Positions 52,091-62,527 of a stretch of 64,000 nt of DNA are shown here, one piece after another; positions within the stretch are counted from its first letter, which is position 1, and each line of letters starts with the position of its first letter. The notes under the pieces are model-generated. The model saw nothing but the letters and a program-made list of their open reading frames with translations. It had not been told where the DNA came from and did no database searches. The stretch is from Ancylobacter dichloromethanicus (lineage in GTDB: Bacteria; Pseudomonadota; Alphaproteobacteria; Rhizobiales; Xanthobacteraceae). The position numbers and the translations under genes were made by a program. The stretch is taken from the NCBI RefSeq assembly GCF_018390645.1, contig NZ_JAHBGC010000049.1, positions 104,735 to 168,734 on the forward strand, in the 5' to 3' direction.

Positions 52091-54866
52091 TGCCGAGCCG
52101 GCCGTTCGAGTCGATTCGGTCCATCACCGCTACGGTGACACCGTTGCGATTGACGGCGTCAGCCTATCGATCGCCTCCGGATCGACGGCGGCCTTCATCG
52201 GCCCCGATGGCGTCGGAAAGTCGACTCTCCTTGGCCTGATCGCCGGCGTCAAGCGCATCCAGTCCGGAACCGTGACGGCCCTCTCCGGCAACATGGCATC
52301 GAGCTCTCACCGTGACATCGTCGCGCCGCGCATCGCCTATATGCCGCAAGGCCTCGGCCGCAACCTCTATCCGACGCTCTCGGTGGTCGAGAACATCGAT
52401 TTCTTCGGGCGCCTCTATGGCCAGAGCGAGAACGAACGTCGCTCACGCATCGCGGGCCTGCTGACCGCCACGGGGCTCGACCCATTCCCGGACCGCCTCG
52501 CCGGCAAGCTCTCGGGCGGGATGAAGCAGAAGCTCGGCCTGTGCTGCGCGCTGATCCACGATCCGGACCTCTTGATCCTCGACGAGCCGACGACCGGCGT
52601 CGATCCCCTGTCACGGCGTCAGTTCTGGGAGTTGATCGAACGGATCCGTGCTGAGCGCCCCGGCATGACACTTCTGGTGGCGACCGCCTATATGGAGGAG
52701 GCCGCGCGTTTCGACCACATCATAGCGATCGACGAGGGCAAGGTCATCGCCGCCGGCGACATGGCGGGGCTACTTGATCGGACCGCGACGCGTACGCTGG
52801 AGGAGGCCTATGTCGCGCTACAGTGCCCCGAACGGCGCGGCGATCAGGCGGCATTGGCAATCCCGCCGCTGCTGGAGAGCGGCGGGCCTCCGGCGATCGT
52901 CGCAGAGGCCCTGACCATGCGCTTCGGCGATTTCACCGCCGTCGATCATGTCAGTTTCCGCATCCGGCGCGGCGAGATTTTTGGGTTTCTCGGGTCGAAC
53001 GGCTGCGGCAAGACGACGACGATGAAGATGCTCACTGGACTGCTGCCGGCGAGCGAAGGGCGAGCTGAGCTGCTGGGGAAACCGATCGACGCCCGTGATA
53101 TCGCAACAAGAATGCGCATCGGCTACATGTCGCAAGCGTTCTCGCTCTATGAAGAGATCTCCGTCCGCGCGAATCTGGAGCTGCACGGACGTCTCTTCCG
53201 CATTCCCCCGGGCGAACTCAGGCTGCGCGTCGCCGCGGCGCTTACCCGTTTCGACCTCGACGCCGTTGCCGACGCCTCGCCGGCGTCGCTTCCGCTCGGG
53301 ATGCGTCAGCGGCTCCAGCTTGCCGCCGCCTGTTTGCATCGGCCTGAAATATTGATCCTTGATGAACCCACATCCGGCGTCGATCCGGCAGCGCGCGACA
53401 GGTTCTGGCGCCTTCTCGTCGAGATGTCGCGCCGCGACGGCGTAACGATCTTCATATCGACCCACTTCATGAACGAGGCCGAGCGGTGCGACCGCGTATC
53501 CTTGATGCATGCGGGCCGTGTCTTGTCCGTCGGCAGCCCGGAGGAGCTTCGCGTCGCTCGTGGCACCACGACTCTCGAGGGCGCTTTCGTTGTCTATCTG
53601 GAGGAGGCGTCAGCGCCGCCTGCGTCCAAAGTGATGAAGGAAGCGCCTTCATTGGCGGCTGCCCCAAAGCCGATCGGTGCCCCGGATAATGTCCAAAAGG
53701 GAACATCGTCGGTATCCCAATCATCGCATAGGTCATCGTTGGCTTCTTTGCGCCGAGTCTGGGCCTTTGCCCGGCGAGAGGCTGTGGAAGTCCTCCGGGA
53801 TCGCATTCGGCTCGCCTTTGCGCTCCTCGGCCCGCTCGTACTTATGGTCGGGTTCGGCTACGGCATTTCGTTCGACATCGAGAATCTCCGTTATGCGGTT
53901 CTTGATCGCGATCAGTCCTACGAGAGCCGGCTATTCCTGGAGCAGTTTTCGCAATCCCGTTATTTTGTCGAACAAACGCGGCTGGACGACGAATTTGAGA
54001 TTGATCGGCGTCTCCGATCCGGCGAGCTGCGGTTTGCCGTCGATATTCCGCCCGGCTTCGGTCGCGACCTTCTGCAGGATCGCCAGCCGCAAGTGAGCTT
54101 CTGGCTCGACGGTGGCGCGACGTTCCCTGCAGAGACGGCACGGGCCTATATCCAGGGCGCTGTTCTAACCTATGCCGCGGATCGCTACCGCCAGCTGCAC
54201 GGCCGCGCTCCACAGGTCCTCCCGATCAATGTGGAACCCCGGTTTCGCTACAATCAGGATTTCCGCAGCGTTTTCGCGATCACGCCCGGCGCGATCATGC
54301 TTCTCCTGATCCTCATCCCCGCGATGCTGACAGCCCTTGGTGTCGTGCGTGAAAAGGAGATGGGGTCCATCACCAATGTGTATGCCTCGCCCGCGACCGT
54401 GGGCGAATATCTTATCGGCAAGCAATTGCCCTATATTGCGATTGGGTTTGTCAGCTTCGCCAGTCTCGTGCTCTTGGCCGGCGCGCTCTTTGGAGTTGTG
54501 GCCAAAGGGTCTCTCATCGGCCTTTCTCTCGCAGCGCTCATGTACGTGTTCGCGGCAACGGCCTTTGGACTACTGATATCCGCGTTCGTCTCGACGCAAG
54601 TCGCGGCGATCTTCGCGACGGCCGTTCTAACCGTAATCCCCACGGCGCACTATTCGGGGTTCCTCTATCCGGCCTCGACGTTGGAAGGCTTGGCGCGCGC
54701 GATGGGGGTCGGCTTTCCGGCATTCTGGTTTCAGACCGTGAGCCTGGGCGTCTTCGCGAAAGGGCTCGATGCCGATGCGTTCGTGCGCGAAATCGCCGTG
54801 CTGTTCGGCTTCGGGGTCGTCTTTCTCCTGCTGGCCCGCCTCGCCGTCCGCAAGCAAGGTTCGTAG
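52080..54866 (+). CDS. rbbA: RbbA-type fused double ABC ATPase and permease
   Basis: The 928-residue protein has ABC domain 1 (GPDGVGKST, LSGGMKQKLGL, LLILDEPTTG) and ABC domain 2 (GSNGCGKTT, signature LPLGMRQRLQLA, ILILDEPTSG). A linker follows, then an ABC2-type permease from about residue 560 with one early span, a large periplasmic part (QSYESRLFLEQFSQSRYF) and five C-terminal spans. The second signature is LPLGM instead of LSGGQ, as in E. coli RbbA. With its neighbours it forms an export system of uncertain substrate. The gap to the next permease gene is two bases. Confidence 0.9.
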   Translation: MSADAEPAVRVDSVHHRYGDTVAIDGVSLSIASGSTAAFIGPDGVGKSTLLGLIAGVKRIQSGTVTALSGNMASSSHRDIVAPRIAYMPQGLGRNLYPTLSVVENIDFFGRLYGQSENERRSRIAGLLTATGLDPFPDRLAGKLSGGMKQKLGLCCALIHDPDLLILDEPTTGVDPLSRRQFWELIERIRAERPGMTLLVATAYMEEAARFDHIIAIDEGKVIAAGDMAGLLDRTATRTLEEAYVALQCPERRGDQAALAIPPLLESGGPPAIVAEALTMRFGDFTAVDHVSFRIRRGEIFGFLGSNGCGKTTTMKMLTGLLPASEGRAELLGKPIDARDIATRMRIGYMSQAFSLYEEISVRANLELHGRLFRIPPGELRLRVAAALTRFDLDAVADASPASLPLGMRQRLQLAAACLHRPEILILDEPTSGVDPAARDRFWRLLVEMSRRDGVTIFISTHFMNEAERCDRVSLMHAGRVLSVGSPEELRVARGTTTLEGAFVVYLEEASAPPASKVMKEAPSLAAAPKPIGAPDNVQKGTSSVSQSSHRSSLASLRRVWAFARREAVEVLRDRIRLAFALLGPLVLMVGFGYGISFDIENLRYAVLDRDQSYESRLFLEQFSQSRYFVEQTRLDDEFEIDRRLRSGELRFAVDIPPGFGRDLLQDRQPQVSFWLDGGATFPAETARAYIQGAVLTYAADRYRQLHGRAPQVLPINVEPRFRYNQDFRSVFAITPGAIMLLLILIPAMLTALGVVREKEMGSITNVYASPATVGEYLIGKQLPYIAIGFVSFASLVLLAGALFGVVAKGSLIGLSLAALMYVFAATAFGLLISAFVSTQVAAIFATAVLTVIPTAHYSGFLYPASTLEGLARAMGVGFPAFWFQTVSLGVFAKGLDADAFVREIAVLFGFGVVFLLLARLAVRKQGS

Positions 54867-54868
54867 CG

Positions 54869-55996
54869 ATGCGCCAATGGATCCTCAACGTACTTTATCT
54901 GGGTTTCAAAGAGATCGCGAGCGTCCTGCGTGACGTGGCGATGGTCGGGCTGATCATCTACGTTTTTACAGTTGCCGTTTATTCTATGGCCACTGGTCTC
55001 AAGACCGAAGTGAACAATGCCAGCGTCGCTGTCGTCGACGCCGACCGTTCGACACTGTCGTCTCGCATCAAGGATGCGCTGCAGCCGCCTTACTTCAGCC
55101 CAGCGCGCGACATCGACCGTTCCGAAGTCGACGAGCTGTTGGACAAAGGGTCATATACGTTTGTCCTGGAGATACCCCCCCGCCTCGAAGCGGACCTCCT
55201 CGCAAATCGTGGCCCCTCGATTCAAATCAACGTCGACGCGACGGCCGTGAGCCAAGCCGCTGTGGGAACGGCCTATATCCAGGAAATCATCGCCCGCGAG
55301 GCGGCAAACTTTCTGCATCAGCACGGCACGAGCGAAGTCGTTCCCATCGAGCCGGTCATCCGCGCCTTGTTCAACCAGAACCTTGAGGCGATCCGCTTCA
55401 ATGCGAGCATGGACATCATCATGAACGTAACGATGCTCGGGATCATTCTCGTCGGGGCAGCCGTCATGCGCGAACGAGAACACGGCACCATTGAACATTT
55501 GCTGGTGATGCCGGTCCGGCCGAGTGAGATTGCCGCAGCGAAGATCTGGGCGAACGGTCTGATCATTCTCCTGGCAGCCGGCTTTTCTTTGCACGTTGTC
55601 ATAGAGTTCGTGCTGCAGATACCGATCATCGGCTCTGTCGAGCTTTTCCTGGCTGGAACCGCCATCTATCTCTTCGCGGTGACGTCGCTCGGTATTTTGC
55701 TCGCGACGATCGCGAACTCGATGCCGCAGTTCGCGCTGCTGGCGATCCCGGTGTTCGTCGTCATGTTCCTGCTATCAGGCACGTTCACGCCGTTTGAGAG
55801 CATGCCTCCGATCCTGCAGGACATCATGTATGCGGTGCCCTCGACGCACTTTGTGAGATTTGCGCAGTCGATCTTGTATCGAGGTGCGGGACTCGATGTC
55901 GTCTGGAAGGATTTGATGGTCATGACCGCATTGGGGGCGGTGTTCCTTGCCGCCGCTCTCTCACGATTCAGGTCGATGCTCGTACGACAGTCGTAA
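54869..55996 (+). CDS. ABC2-type permease of the RbbA exporter
   Basis: The 375-residue protein has one N-terminal span (residues 24-42), a periplasmic domain with ASVAVVDADRSTLSSRI and YTFVLEIPPRLEADLLA, and a five-span C-terminal half with REREHGTIEHLLVMPVRPSEI and FLLSGTFTPFESMPPILQDI. This is the YhhJ pattern. It should pair with the permease half of the fused ATPase. It is the last gene of the rightward export operon and is convergent with korB. Confidence 0.88.
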   Translation: MRQWILNVLYLGFKEIASVLRDVAMVGLIIYVFTVAVYSMATGLKTEVNNASVAVVDADRSTLSSRIKDALQPPYFSPARDIDRSEVDELLDKGSYTFVLEIPPRLEADLLANRGPSIQINVDATAVSQAAVGTAYIQEIIAREAANFLHQHGTSEVVPIEPVIRALFNQNLEAIRFNASMDIIMNVTMLGIILVGAAVMREREHGTIEHLLVMPVRPSEIAAAKIWANGLIILLAAGFSLHVVIEFVLQIPIIGSVELFLAGTAIYLFAVTSLGILLATIANSMPQFALLAIPVFVVMFLLSGTFTPFESMPPILQDIMYAVPSTHFVRFAQSILYRGAGLDVVWKDLMVMTALGAVFLAAALSRFRSMLVRQS

Positions 55997-56175
55997 GGTG
56001 CTGTTCGTGAGTGGTCGAGACCTGCCTCTTCCACCGAATAGCCGGCAACTGTTCGCGCAATCCGCGGAGCGTGGCGCTCGCGGTCGTCCATTGATACTTC
56101 CTCGCCCGCCCGTCGCCAGTGCCATGGCGCCGTTTCAGTTACGATAAACTCAGAAACATCGTCGAGAGGCGACAT

Positions 56176-57231
56176 TCAGCCAAGGCTTGCATTGATTTCC
56201 TCCAATCGTGCCATGCCTGGGCACAGTTCCTTTTGCGACAGCGCATTGAGGGGCGTATCTGTCGTGTTGAGATCGGCGTGCAATTCATCCTTGTCGCTCG
56301 CAACATAGAGCAGGCCCGTCACGATCTCGGACTTGGCCTCGTGTTCGAGCAGAAAGTCTATTGCGGCGCGGCGATCGTGCACGCTGTATTCGGCGTTCAG
56401 CTTTCTCAGCCGGAGCCAGGACCCGTCGTGCTGTTGAACCAATTCGAGCTTGCCGGGCTCGTAGTCGACCGTGATCGGCGTGCGCCCGACGATCACGTCC
56501 AGCCGATTGACCGCAATGTTGTGCTCGCGGACATAGTCATAACTCTTGGTGGAGCCCACGTGGTTGTTGAAGGCGACGCAAGGCGAGATGACGTCGACTA
56601 AGGCCGCGCCTTCGTGCTCGATCGCGCCCTTGATGAGCGAGACGAGCTGCGCCTTGTCGCCGGAGAACGAGCGGGCGACGTAGCTTGCGCCGAGCTGGAG
56701 TGCCAGGGCGGTGAGATCGATGGGCTTGTCGATGTTGACGACACCCTGCTTGGACTTCGATCCATCATCGGCGGTTGCGGAAAACTGGCCCTTGGTCAGG
56801 CCATAGACGCCGTTGTTCTCGACGATATAGACCATGTTGACGCCGCGGCGCAGCGCATGCGCGAACTGGCCAAGGCCGATCGAGGCGCTGTCTCCATCGC
56901 CTGACACGCCGAGATAGATCAGGTCACGATTGGCAAGGCTCGCCCCGGTCAGGACCGACGGCATGCGTCCGTGCACGGAGTTGAAACCGTGGGAATTCCC
57001 CAGGAAATAGGTCGGCGTCTTCGAGGAGCAGCCAATGCCGGAGATCTTGGCCACCCGGTGCGGTGCGATCGACAGCTCGAAGCATGCCTCGACGATCGCC
57101 GCGGTGATGGAATCGTGGCCGCAGCCGGCGCAGAGCGTGGAAATCGCGCCCTCGTAGTCGCGCCGCGTATAGCCGAGCGTGTTTTCCGGCAGGGCGGGGT
57201 GATGGAATTTCGGCTTGGCGAGATAACTCAT
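56176..57231 (-). CDS. korB: 2-oxoacid:ferredoxin oxidoreductase, beta subunit
   Basis: The ATG at 57231 overlaps the korA stop (ATGA), giving 351 residues. The start of the core is STLCAGCGHDSITAAIVEAC with a CxxC pair. The TPP-binding region is LIYLGVSGDGDSASIGLGQF, followed by NMVYIVENNGVYGLTKGQFS. C-terminal NNHVGSTKSYDYVREHN and VDYEPG are typical of KorB. With KorA it interconverts 2-oxoglutarate and succinyl-CoA plus reduced ferredoxin; other 2-oxoacids are possible. Confidence 0.9.
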   Translation of the reverse strand: MSYLAKPKFHHPALPENTLGYTRRDYEGAISTLCAGCGHDSITAAIVEACFELSIAPHRVAKISGIGCSSKTPTYFLGNSHGFNSVHGRMPSVLTGASLANRDLIYLGVSGDGDSASIGLGQFAHALRRGVNMVYIVENNGVYGLTKGQFSATADDGSKSKQGVVNIDKPIDLTALALQLGASYVARSFSGDKAQLVSLIKGAIEHEGAALVDVISPCVAFNNHVGSTKSYDYVREHNIAVNRLDVIVGRTPITVDYEPGKLELVQQHDGSWLRLRKLNAEYSVHDRRAAIDFLLEHEAKSEIVTGLLYVASDKDELHADLNTTDTPLNALSQKELCPGMARLEEINASLG

Positions 57232-59072
57232 GCGACTGCCCTTTCGCTCTGCTTCGCGGCTTCGCCGAGACGGGCGGCGATGGCGGCCGCGATGAATCGG
57301 GCGGTGATCGGCGTTCCGTCGAAATGCAGCACCGGCGTCAGCTTCGCAGGATTGACGCCGCATTCGGTGATGATCAGCGTGCGAAGCTGGGCGTCGCGGT
57401 TCTGCTCGACCACGAACACCGCCTCATGTGCGCGCAGGAAAGCGTCGACATCGCGGTTGAAGGGAAACGCCCTGACCCGCATCCGGTCGAGTGCATGGCC
57501 ATCAGCCTCCAACAGATCGGCTGCCTCGTCCATGGCAGGAGATGTCGAGCCGAAATAGATCACTCCGTAGCGCGAAGGGATGCTGGCCAGGGTGATGACC
57601 GGGCCGGGAACGAGATCCTTCGCTGTCTCGAACTTCTTTAGCAGCCGTTCCATGTTGTCGACATAGGGGCCGCCCTCTTCAGTATAGCGTGCATAACGGT
57701 CCCGGGTCGTGCCGCGGGTAAAGTAGGAGCCCTTGCGCGGATGGGTGCCAGGGTAGGTACGATAGGGAATGCCGTCGCCGTCGACGTCGAGATAGCGGCC
57801 GAAGTCCTTGCCGGCGTCGAGATCGGCTGCGGTCATCACCTTGCCGCGGTCGTAGACCCGGTCGTCGTCCCAGCGCAGCGGCGCACAGAGCCGATGGTTC
57901 ATGCCGATGTCGAGATCGAGCATGAGCAGGACCGGCGTCTGCAGCCGGTCGGCGAGATCGAAGGAGAGGGCGCTGAACTCGAAAGCCTCCGCCGGCCCCT
58001 CCGGGAAGAGCAGGACATGCTTGGTGTCGCCGTGCGAGGCATAAGCCGCGAGCAGGATGTCGGACTGCTGCGTGCGCGTCGGCATACCCGTCGAGGGGCC
58101 GCCGCGCTGCACATCCATGATCACGGCCGGGATCTCGGCGAAATAGGCTAGCCCGAGAAACTCCTGCATCAGCGAGATGCCGGGTCCGGAGGTCGGCGCG
58201 AAGGCCCGCGCGCCGTTCCAGGCGGCGCCGATCACCATGCCACTGGAGGCGAGCTCGTCCTCTGTCTGGATGATAGCGTAGCGCTTCTTTCCGGTCTCGG
58301 GATCGATCCGGAAGCGCGCGCAATAGGCGGAGAAGGCGTCGGCGATCGAGGTCGATGGCGTGATCGGATACCATGCGCAGACCGTGGCGCCGCCGAACAC
58401 CGCGCCGAGCGCCGTTGCGGAATTGCCGTCGATGAAGATGCGCCCGCCGACGGCGTCCGCGCGCCGAACGCACAGGCCGATCGGACAGGGGAGATTTTCG
58501 ATCGCCCAGTCACGGCCGAGATGGAAGGCCCGGACGTTGGCCTCGATGAGGCGCTCCTTGCCCGCGAATTGCCGGCCGATAAGCGTGTCGATCTCACCGG
58601 TGTCCATCTCGAGCACCGCGGCGAGAACACCAATATACATGATGTTCTTGAAGAGCTGCCGTTCCCGCGGGTCGTTGTATTCCTTGTTGCAGATTGCGCC
58701 CAGCGGAGCGCCGAGGACGGTGATATCCTCGCGGAACTGGGATTTCTGAACGGGACGCGTCGAATCGTAGATCAGGTATCCACCCGGTTCGAGCCCGGCC
58801 TGGTCCTTGGCGAAGGTCTGGGGGTTCATCGCCACCACGAGATCGGTTCCGCCGCGTGCGCCCAGATAGCCGGCCTCGCAGACGCGGACCTCGTACCAGG
58901 TCGGAAGGCCCTGGATGTTCGATGGGAATATGTTGCGCGCCGCGACCGGCACGCCCATTCGCAGCACCGCCCGCGCGAACAGCTCGTTGGCGCTTGCGGA
59001 CCCCGATCCATTGGTGTTGGCAAAGCGGACGACGAAGTCGTTGACGCGGCTTATCGCGAGCGTGTCGGGCAT
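57228..59072 (-). CDS. korA: 2-oxoacid:ferredoxin oxidoreductase, fused gamma-alpha subunit
   Basis: The 614-residue protein has an N-terminal gamma domain (residues 1-185: VRFANTNGSGSASANELFAR, GGTDLVVAMNPQTF) and the alpha domain with GNSATALGAVFGGATVCAWYPITPSTS, QTEDELASSGMVIGAAWNGA, TSGPGISLMQEFLGLAYFAE and GPSTGMPTRTQQSD. It forms the two-subunit KorAB enzyme with the next gene. Its start overlaps the oxidoreductase stop by 22 bases. Confidence 0.9.
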   Translation of the reverse strand: MPDTLAISRVNDFVVRFANTNGSGSASANELFARAVLRMGVPVAARNIFPSNIQGLPTWYEVRVCEAGYLGARGGTDLVVAMNPQTFAKDQAGLEPGGYLIYDSTRPVQKSQFREDITVLGAPLGAICNKEYNDPRERQLFKNIMYIGVLAAVLEMDTGEIDTLIGRQFAGKERLIEANVRAFHLGRDWAIENLPCPIGLCVRRADAVGGRIFIDGNSATALGAVFGGATVCAWYPITPSTSIADAFSAYCARFRIDPETGKKRYAIIQTEDELASSGMVIGAAWNGARAFAPTSGPGISLMQEFLGLAYFAEIPAVIMDVQRGGPSTGMPTRTQQSDILLAAYASHGDTKHVLLFPEGPAEAFEFSALSFDLADRLQTPVLLMLDLDIGMNHRLCAPLRWDDDRVYDRGKVMTAADLDAGKDFGRYLDVDGDGIPYRTYPGTHPRKGSYFTRGTTRDRYARYTEEGGPYVDNMERLLKKFETAKDLVPGPVITLASIPSRYGVIYFGSTSPAMDEAADLLEADGHALDRMRVRAFPFNRDVDAFLRAHEAVFVVEQNRDAQLRTLIITECGVNPAKLTPVLHFDGTPITARFIAAAIAARLGEAAKQSERAVA

Positions 59073-60841
59073 GTGTCACCTGCATGGGTCATGTCGATGA
59101 AGTATTTCTGCATGCTCCAGGCGCCGGTCGGGCAGCGCTCGGCGCACAATCCGCAATGCAGGCAAAGGTCCTCGTCCTTCACCATGACGCGTCCGGTCTT
59201 CAACCCGTCCGCGACATAGAGATCCTGGAGCGGGTTCAGCGCGGGCACCCGTAGCCGCAGGCGCAGCTCCTGCTCCTCGCCGTTCTCGGTGAAGGTGATG
59301 CAGTCCATCGGGCAGATGTCGACGCAGGAATCGCATTCGATGCAGGACGGCCCGCTGAACACCGTTTCGACATCGCAGTTGAGGCAGCGATCTGCCTCGG
59401 CGAGCGCCAGGGCCGGGTCATAGCCGAGTTCCACCTCCGTGCGGATGTCCTTCAGCGCGGTCTTGTTATCGCGCGAGGGCACCGGGAAGCGGTGGTCGAG
59501 CGTGACCTCGCTGTCATAGGCCCACTCGTGGATGCCCAGCTTTTCGCTCTCGATCTGCACATGGGGTAACAGGCGTTCGCCGATGTCCTCGCCTGACAGC
59601 AGGCGGTGGATCGACAGCGCTGCGTCGTGGCCGTGGGCGACGGCGCTGATGATGTTTTTCGGGCCCCGCGCCGCGTCGCCCCCGAAGAACACCTTGGGGT
59701 GGGTCGAGGCGAAGGTCGTTTCCGCCACGACCGGCATGTCCCATTTGTCGAAGTCGATTCCGATATCGCGTTCGATCCATGGAAAGGCGTTCTGCTGACC
59801 GATTGCGATTACGACCTCGTCGCAGTCGATCTGCCGCGGCGGCTCGCCCGTCGGTACGAACGTGGAGCGGCCGTTTTCGGTGACGGTCGTGACTGGTTCG
59901 ACCAGCAGGCCCGTCAGGCGCCCCCCTTCGTTGATGAAGGCTTTGGGCGCGAGACCGGCCGAGATGGTGATCCCCTCATTGAGGAGCGCTTCCTTCTCCC
60001 AGCTTGCCGCCGGCATCTCGTCGAAGCCCTCGCGGACGACGACGCTGACCTCCTCGCCGCCGAGGCGCCGGGCAGAGCGGCCGCAATCCATGGCGGTGTT
60101 GCCGCCGCCGATCACGACGACACGCCGGCCCGTGCTTGTCACATGCCCGAACGACACTGACGCCAGCCAGTCGAGTCCGATGTGGACGCTGCCTGCCGCT
60201 TCTTTCCGGCCGGGGATGTCAAGGTCTCGGGCGCGGGGGGCGCCGGAGCCGATGAACACGGCATCATAACCCTCCGAAAGCAGCGCCTTAAGGCTGTCGA
60301 TGCGCTTGCCGGAATGAAAGGTGACGCCGAGATCGAGGATATAGCCGCATTCCTCGTCGATCACGGAATCAGGCAGCCGGAATTTCGGGATCTGGCTGCG
60401 TATCATGCCGCCGGCCTTGGGGTTGCCGTCGAACACGGTGCAGTCATATCCGAGCGGCGCAAGATCGCGCGCGACCGTCAGCGAGGCGGGACCTGCGCCC
60501 ACCAGCGCGACGCGCTTGCCGTTCGTGTGGGCAGTCGGCCTGGGGAGGCGGTCGCGGATGTCGTCCTTGAAATCGGCCGCGACCCGCTTGAGCCGGCAGA
60601 TCGCCACCGGCGCCTCCTCGACCCGGCCGCGCCGGCAGGCCGGCTCGCAGGGCCGGTCGCAGGTGCGCCCGAGGATTCCCGGAAAGACGTTCGATCTCCA
60701 GTTGATCATGTATGCGTCGGTATAGCGGCCCTGCGCGATCAGACGGATGTATTCGGGAACCGGCGTATGCGCCGGGCAGGCCCACTGACAGTCCACGACT
60801 TTGTGAAAATAGTCAGGTGCGGAAATGTCCGTCAGTTTCAT
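59051..60841 (-). CDS. GltD-like NAD(P)H oxidoreductase with ferredoxin domain
   Basis: The 596-residue protein has an N-terminal Fe-S part (VDCQWACPAHTPVPEYIRL, CDRPCEPACRRG), an FAD site (VALVGAGPASLTVARDLA), a NAD(P)H site (VVVIGGGNTAMDCGRSARRL), and a C-terminal two-cluster ferredoxin with CIECDSCVDICPMDC and CLHCGLCAERCP. This is the layout of glutamate-synthase small-subunit-like proteins and NADPH:ferredoxin reductases. It could pass electrons between KorAB and NAD(P)H. It overlaps korA by 22 bases, so the three genes are tightly coupled. Confidence 0.88.
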   Translation of the reverse strand: MKLTDISAPDYFHKVVDCQWACPAHTPVPEYIRLIAQGRYTDAYMINWRSNVFPGILGRTCDRPCEPACRRGRVEEAPVAICRLKRVAADFKDDIRDRLPRPTAHTNGKRVALVGAGPASLTVARDLAPLGYDCTVFDGNPKAGGMIRSQIPKFRLPDSVIDEECGYILDLGVTFHSGKRIDSLKALLSEGYDAVFIGSGAPRARDLDIPGRKEAAGSVHIGLDWLASVSFGHVTSTGRRVVVIGGGNTAMDCGRSARRLGGEEVSVVVREGFDEMPAASWEKEALLNEGITISAGLAPKAFINEGGRLTGLLVEPVTTVTENGRSTFVPTGEPPRQIDCDEVVIAIGQQNAFPWIERDIGIDFDKWDMPVVAETTFASTHPKVFFGGDAARGPKNIISAVAHGHDAALSIHRLLSGEDIGERLLPHVQIESEKLGIHEWAYDSEVTLDHRFPVPSRDNKTALKDIRTEVELGYDPALALAEADRCLNCDVETVFSGPSCIECDSCVDICPMDCITFTENGEEQELRLRLRVPALNPLQDLYVADGLKTGRVMVKDEDLCLHCGLCAERCPTGAWSMQKYFIDMTHAGDTCPTRSR

Positions 60842-60925
60842 CTCATCATCTCCTGCATCCGGGGTGCCTTCACGCGCGACGTCAAAGGTCTGCCGCCAAG
60901 ACTGGGAGCAGGGTTCTGCCGGATC

Positions 60926-62488
60926 TTAGACATATCCGATCCATTTCCAGTAAGTCGCGCCAAGCAGCATGACGAGCGCGAAGGCGATCACTGTGAGCAC
61001 GAGGCCGGTGCGCACGAAGTCCTTCGCCTCGAAGGTCTCGGTTCCGTATGCCACCATGTTCTGCGGCGCGTTCACCACGAGGATGAAGCCGAAGCTGACG
61101 ACGAACTGCAGCAGTATGGTCATGCCGATGATGTTGATGCCGGGGGTCGATACGCTCTGCAGCACGGCGATGACGATGGGGATCATCGCAGAGGCGAGTG
61201 CCGTCGCGCTGGCGAAGCCGAGATGGATCACGATGAGGAACAGGCTGAGCACGGCGAGGATGAAGAGAGAGGTTCCGCCGGCGAGCCCGAACCGCTCCAC
61301 CACGATGCCGGCGAGCCAGACCGCGCCGCCCGTCTGGAGAAGCGCGGTGCCGAGGCTGATGCCGATACCGAACAGGATGACCGTGCCCCACGGGATCCGC
61401 GGCTGCGCTTCTTTCCACGTCATGATGCCGATGCCGGGCACAAACATCAGCGCTACCGCGGCGACCGTCGTCGACGAGGTGTCGAACGGATGCAGGACCC
61501 CTTCCGTCGACCAGAAGGCGAGCAGGGTGAGCGACAGGGTGAGCAGCTTCTTTTCTGCCGTCTTCATGGGGCCGAGCTCGGCGAGCGATTTGCGGATCGC
61601 CGCCCGTCCGCCCGGGACTTCATCGACCTCTGGCTTCATCATCCGCGTCATGACGAAATAAAGCACCACCGTCATGATGACGGCGAAGGGCGCGGCGGCG
61701 ACGAACCATTCCAGCCAGGTAACGGTGTAGTTCAGGGTTCGCTCGATGAAGCCGACGGCCACCATGTTTTGGGCGGCTGCGGTTTTGATGCCGATATTCC
61801 AAATGCTGGCGGTGTTCACCGTGGTGATCATCAGCATGCCGGCGAAGGCGCCGTTCTTGTTCACGCCGAACGCCGCGATGATGCCGAGCATAATGGGAAC
61901 GATGCTGGCCACGCGGGCCGTGGTGGATGGCACGAGAAAAGCCATGACGATGCCCACGATGATCGCGCCGATGACGACGTCACGGCTCCGGGTGCCGGTG
62001 CGCGAGAGGATGACGAGGGCAATGCGCTTGTCGAGCCCGGTGATCGTCATCGCGGCGGCGAGGAACAGCGCCGCCGCGACCAGAACGAGCGCAGTATTGG
62101 CGAAGCCGCCAAAGGCCAAGCCGAGCCCTCTGCTGGTGCCCATCAGCACGTCGGGATTCGTCTGAGAGGGGGACAGCCCCAGCAGGAACGCCATCAGGGC
62201 AGCGATGATCAGGGCCGAGACGGCGTAATCGACCGCTTCCGTCATCCACACGATCACGGCGAAGGCCAGCACCGCCAGCATGCGCTGGCCCGCGACGGGC
62301 AGCCCCTCCGGGGTCGGGAGCATGATGACGATGACAAGCGCCGCAAGACCCGTAAGCAGGCCCCAATGCGACCGGAGCCAAGATGGCTCCTGAGGCGCGC
62401 GGCCAGACTCGGACCTCGAACCTTGCTCTGAAGGGGCGGCGATATTGCGATCTGTCGTTCCGGACACGATGTCGAAATCCCCTTGCAT
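60926..62488 (-). CDS. SLC13/DASS-family dicarboxylate or sulfate transporter
   Basis: The ATG at 62488 gives 520 residues and 12 or more spans; a GTG at 62503 would lie upstream of the start expected from the nearby box. Family signatures include VPSTTARVASIVPIMLGII in the first SNT-like motif region, and VNAPQNMVAYGTETFEAKDF in the second, the classic di- or tricarboxylate pocket region. It may take up C4-dicarboxylates or 2-oxoglutarate, which fits the KorAB genes downstream. A gap of 84 bases leads to the oxidoreductase gene. Confidence 0.85.
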   Translation of the reverse strand: MQGDFDIVSGTTDRNIAAPSEQGSRSESGRAPQEPSWLRSHWGLLTGLAALVIVIMLPTPEGLPVAGQRMLAVLAFAVIVWMTEAVDYAVSALIIAALMAFLLGLSPSQTNPDVLMGTSRGLGLAFGGFANTALVLVAAALFLAAAMTITGLDKRIALVILSRTGTRSRDVVIGAIIVGIVMAFLVPSTTARVASIVPIMLGIIAAFGVNKNGAFAGMLMITTVNTASIWNIGIKTAAAQNMVAVGFIERTLNYTVTWLEWFVAAAPFAVIMTVVLYFVMTRMMKPEVDEVPGGRAAIRKSLAELGPMKTAEKKLLTLSLTLLAFWSTEGVLHPFDTSSTTVAAVALMFVPGIGIMTWKEAQPRIPWGTVILFGIGISLGTALLQTGGAVWLAGIVVERFGLAGGTSLFILAVLSLFLIVIHLGFASATALASAMIPIVIAVLQSVSTPGINIIGMTILLQFVVSFGFILVVNAPQNMVAYGTETFEAKDFVRTGLVLTVIAFALVMLLGATYWKWIGYV

Positions 62489-62527
62489 TGCCAGCGCAAA
62501 CACTGGCCGGGGGGAACACCGGAAACC

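Noticed and set aside
60182..62431. 749-residue rightward open frame
   Set aside because: It is antisense to the SLC13 and oxidoreductase genes; the product is an Asp/Arg/His-rich shadow typical of high-GC DNA.
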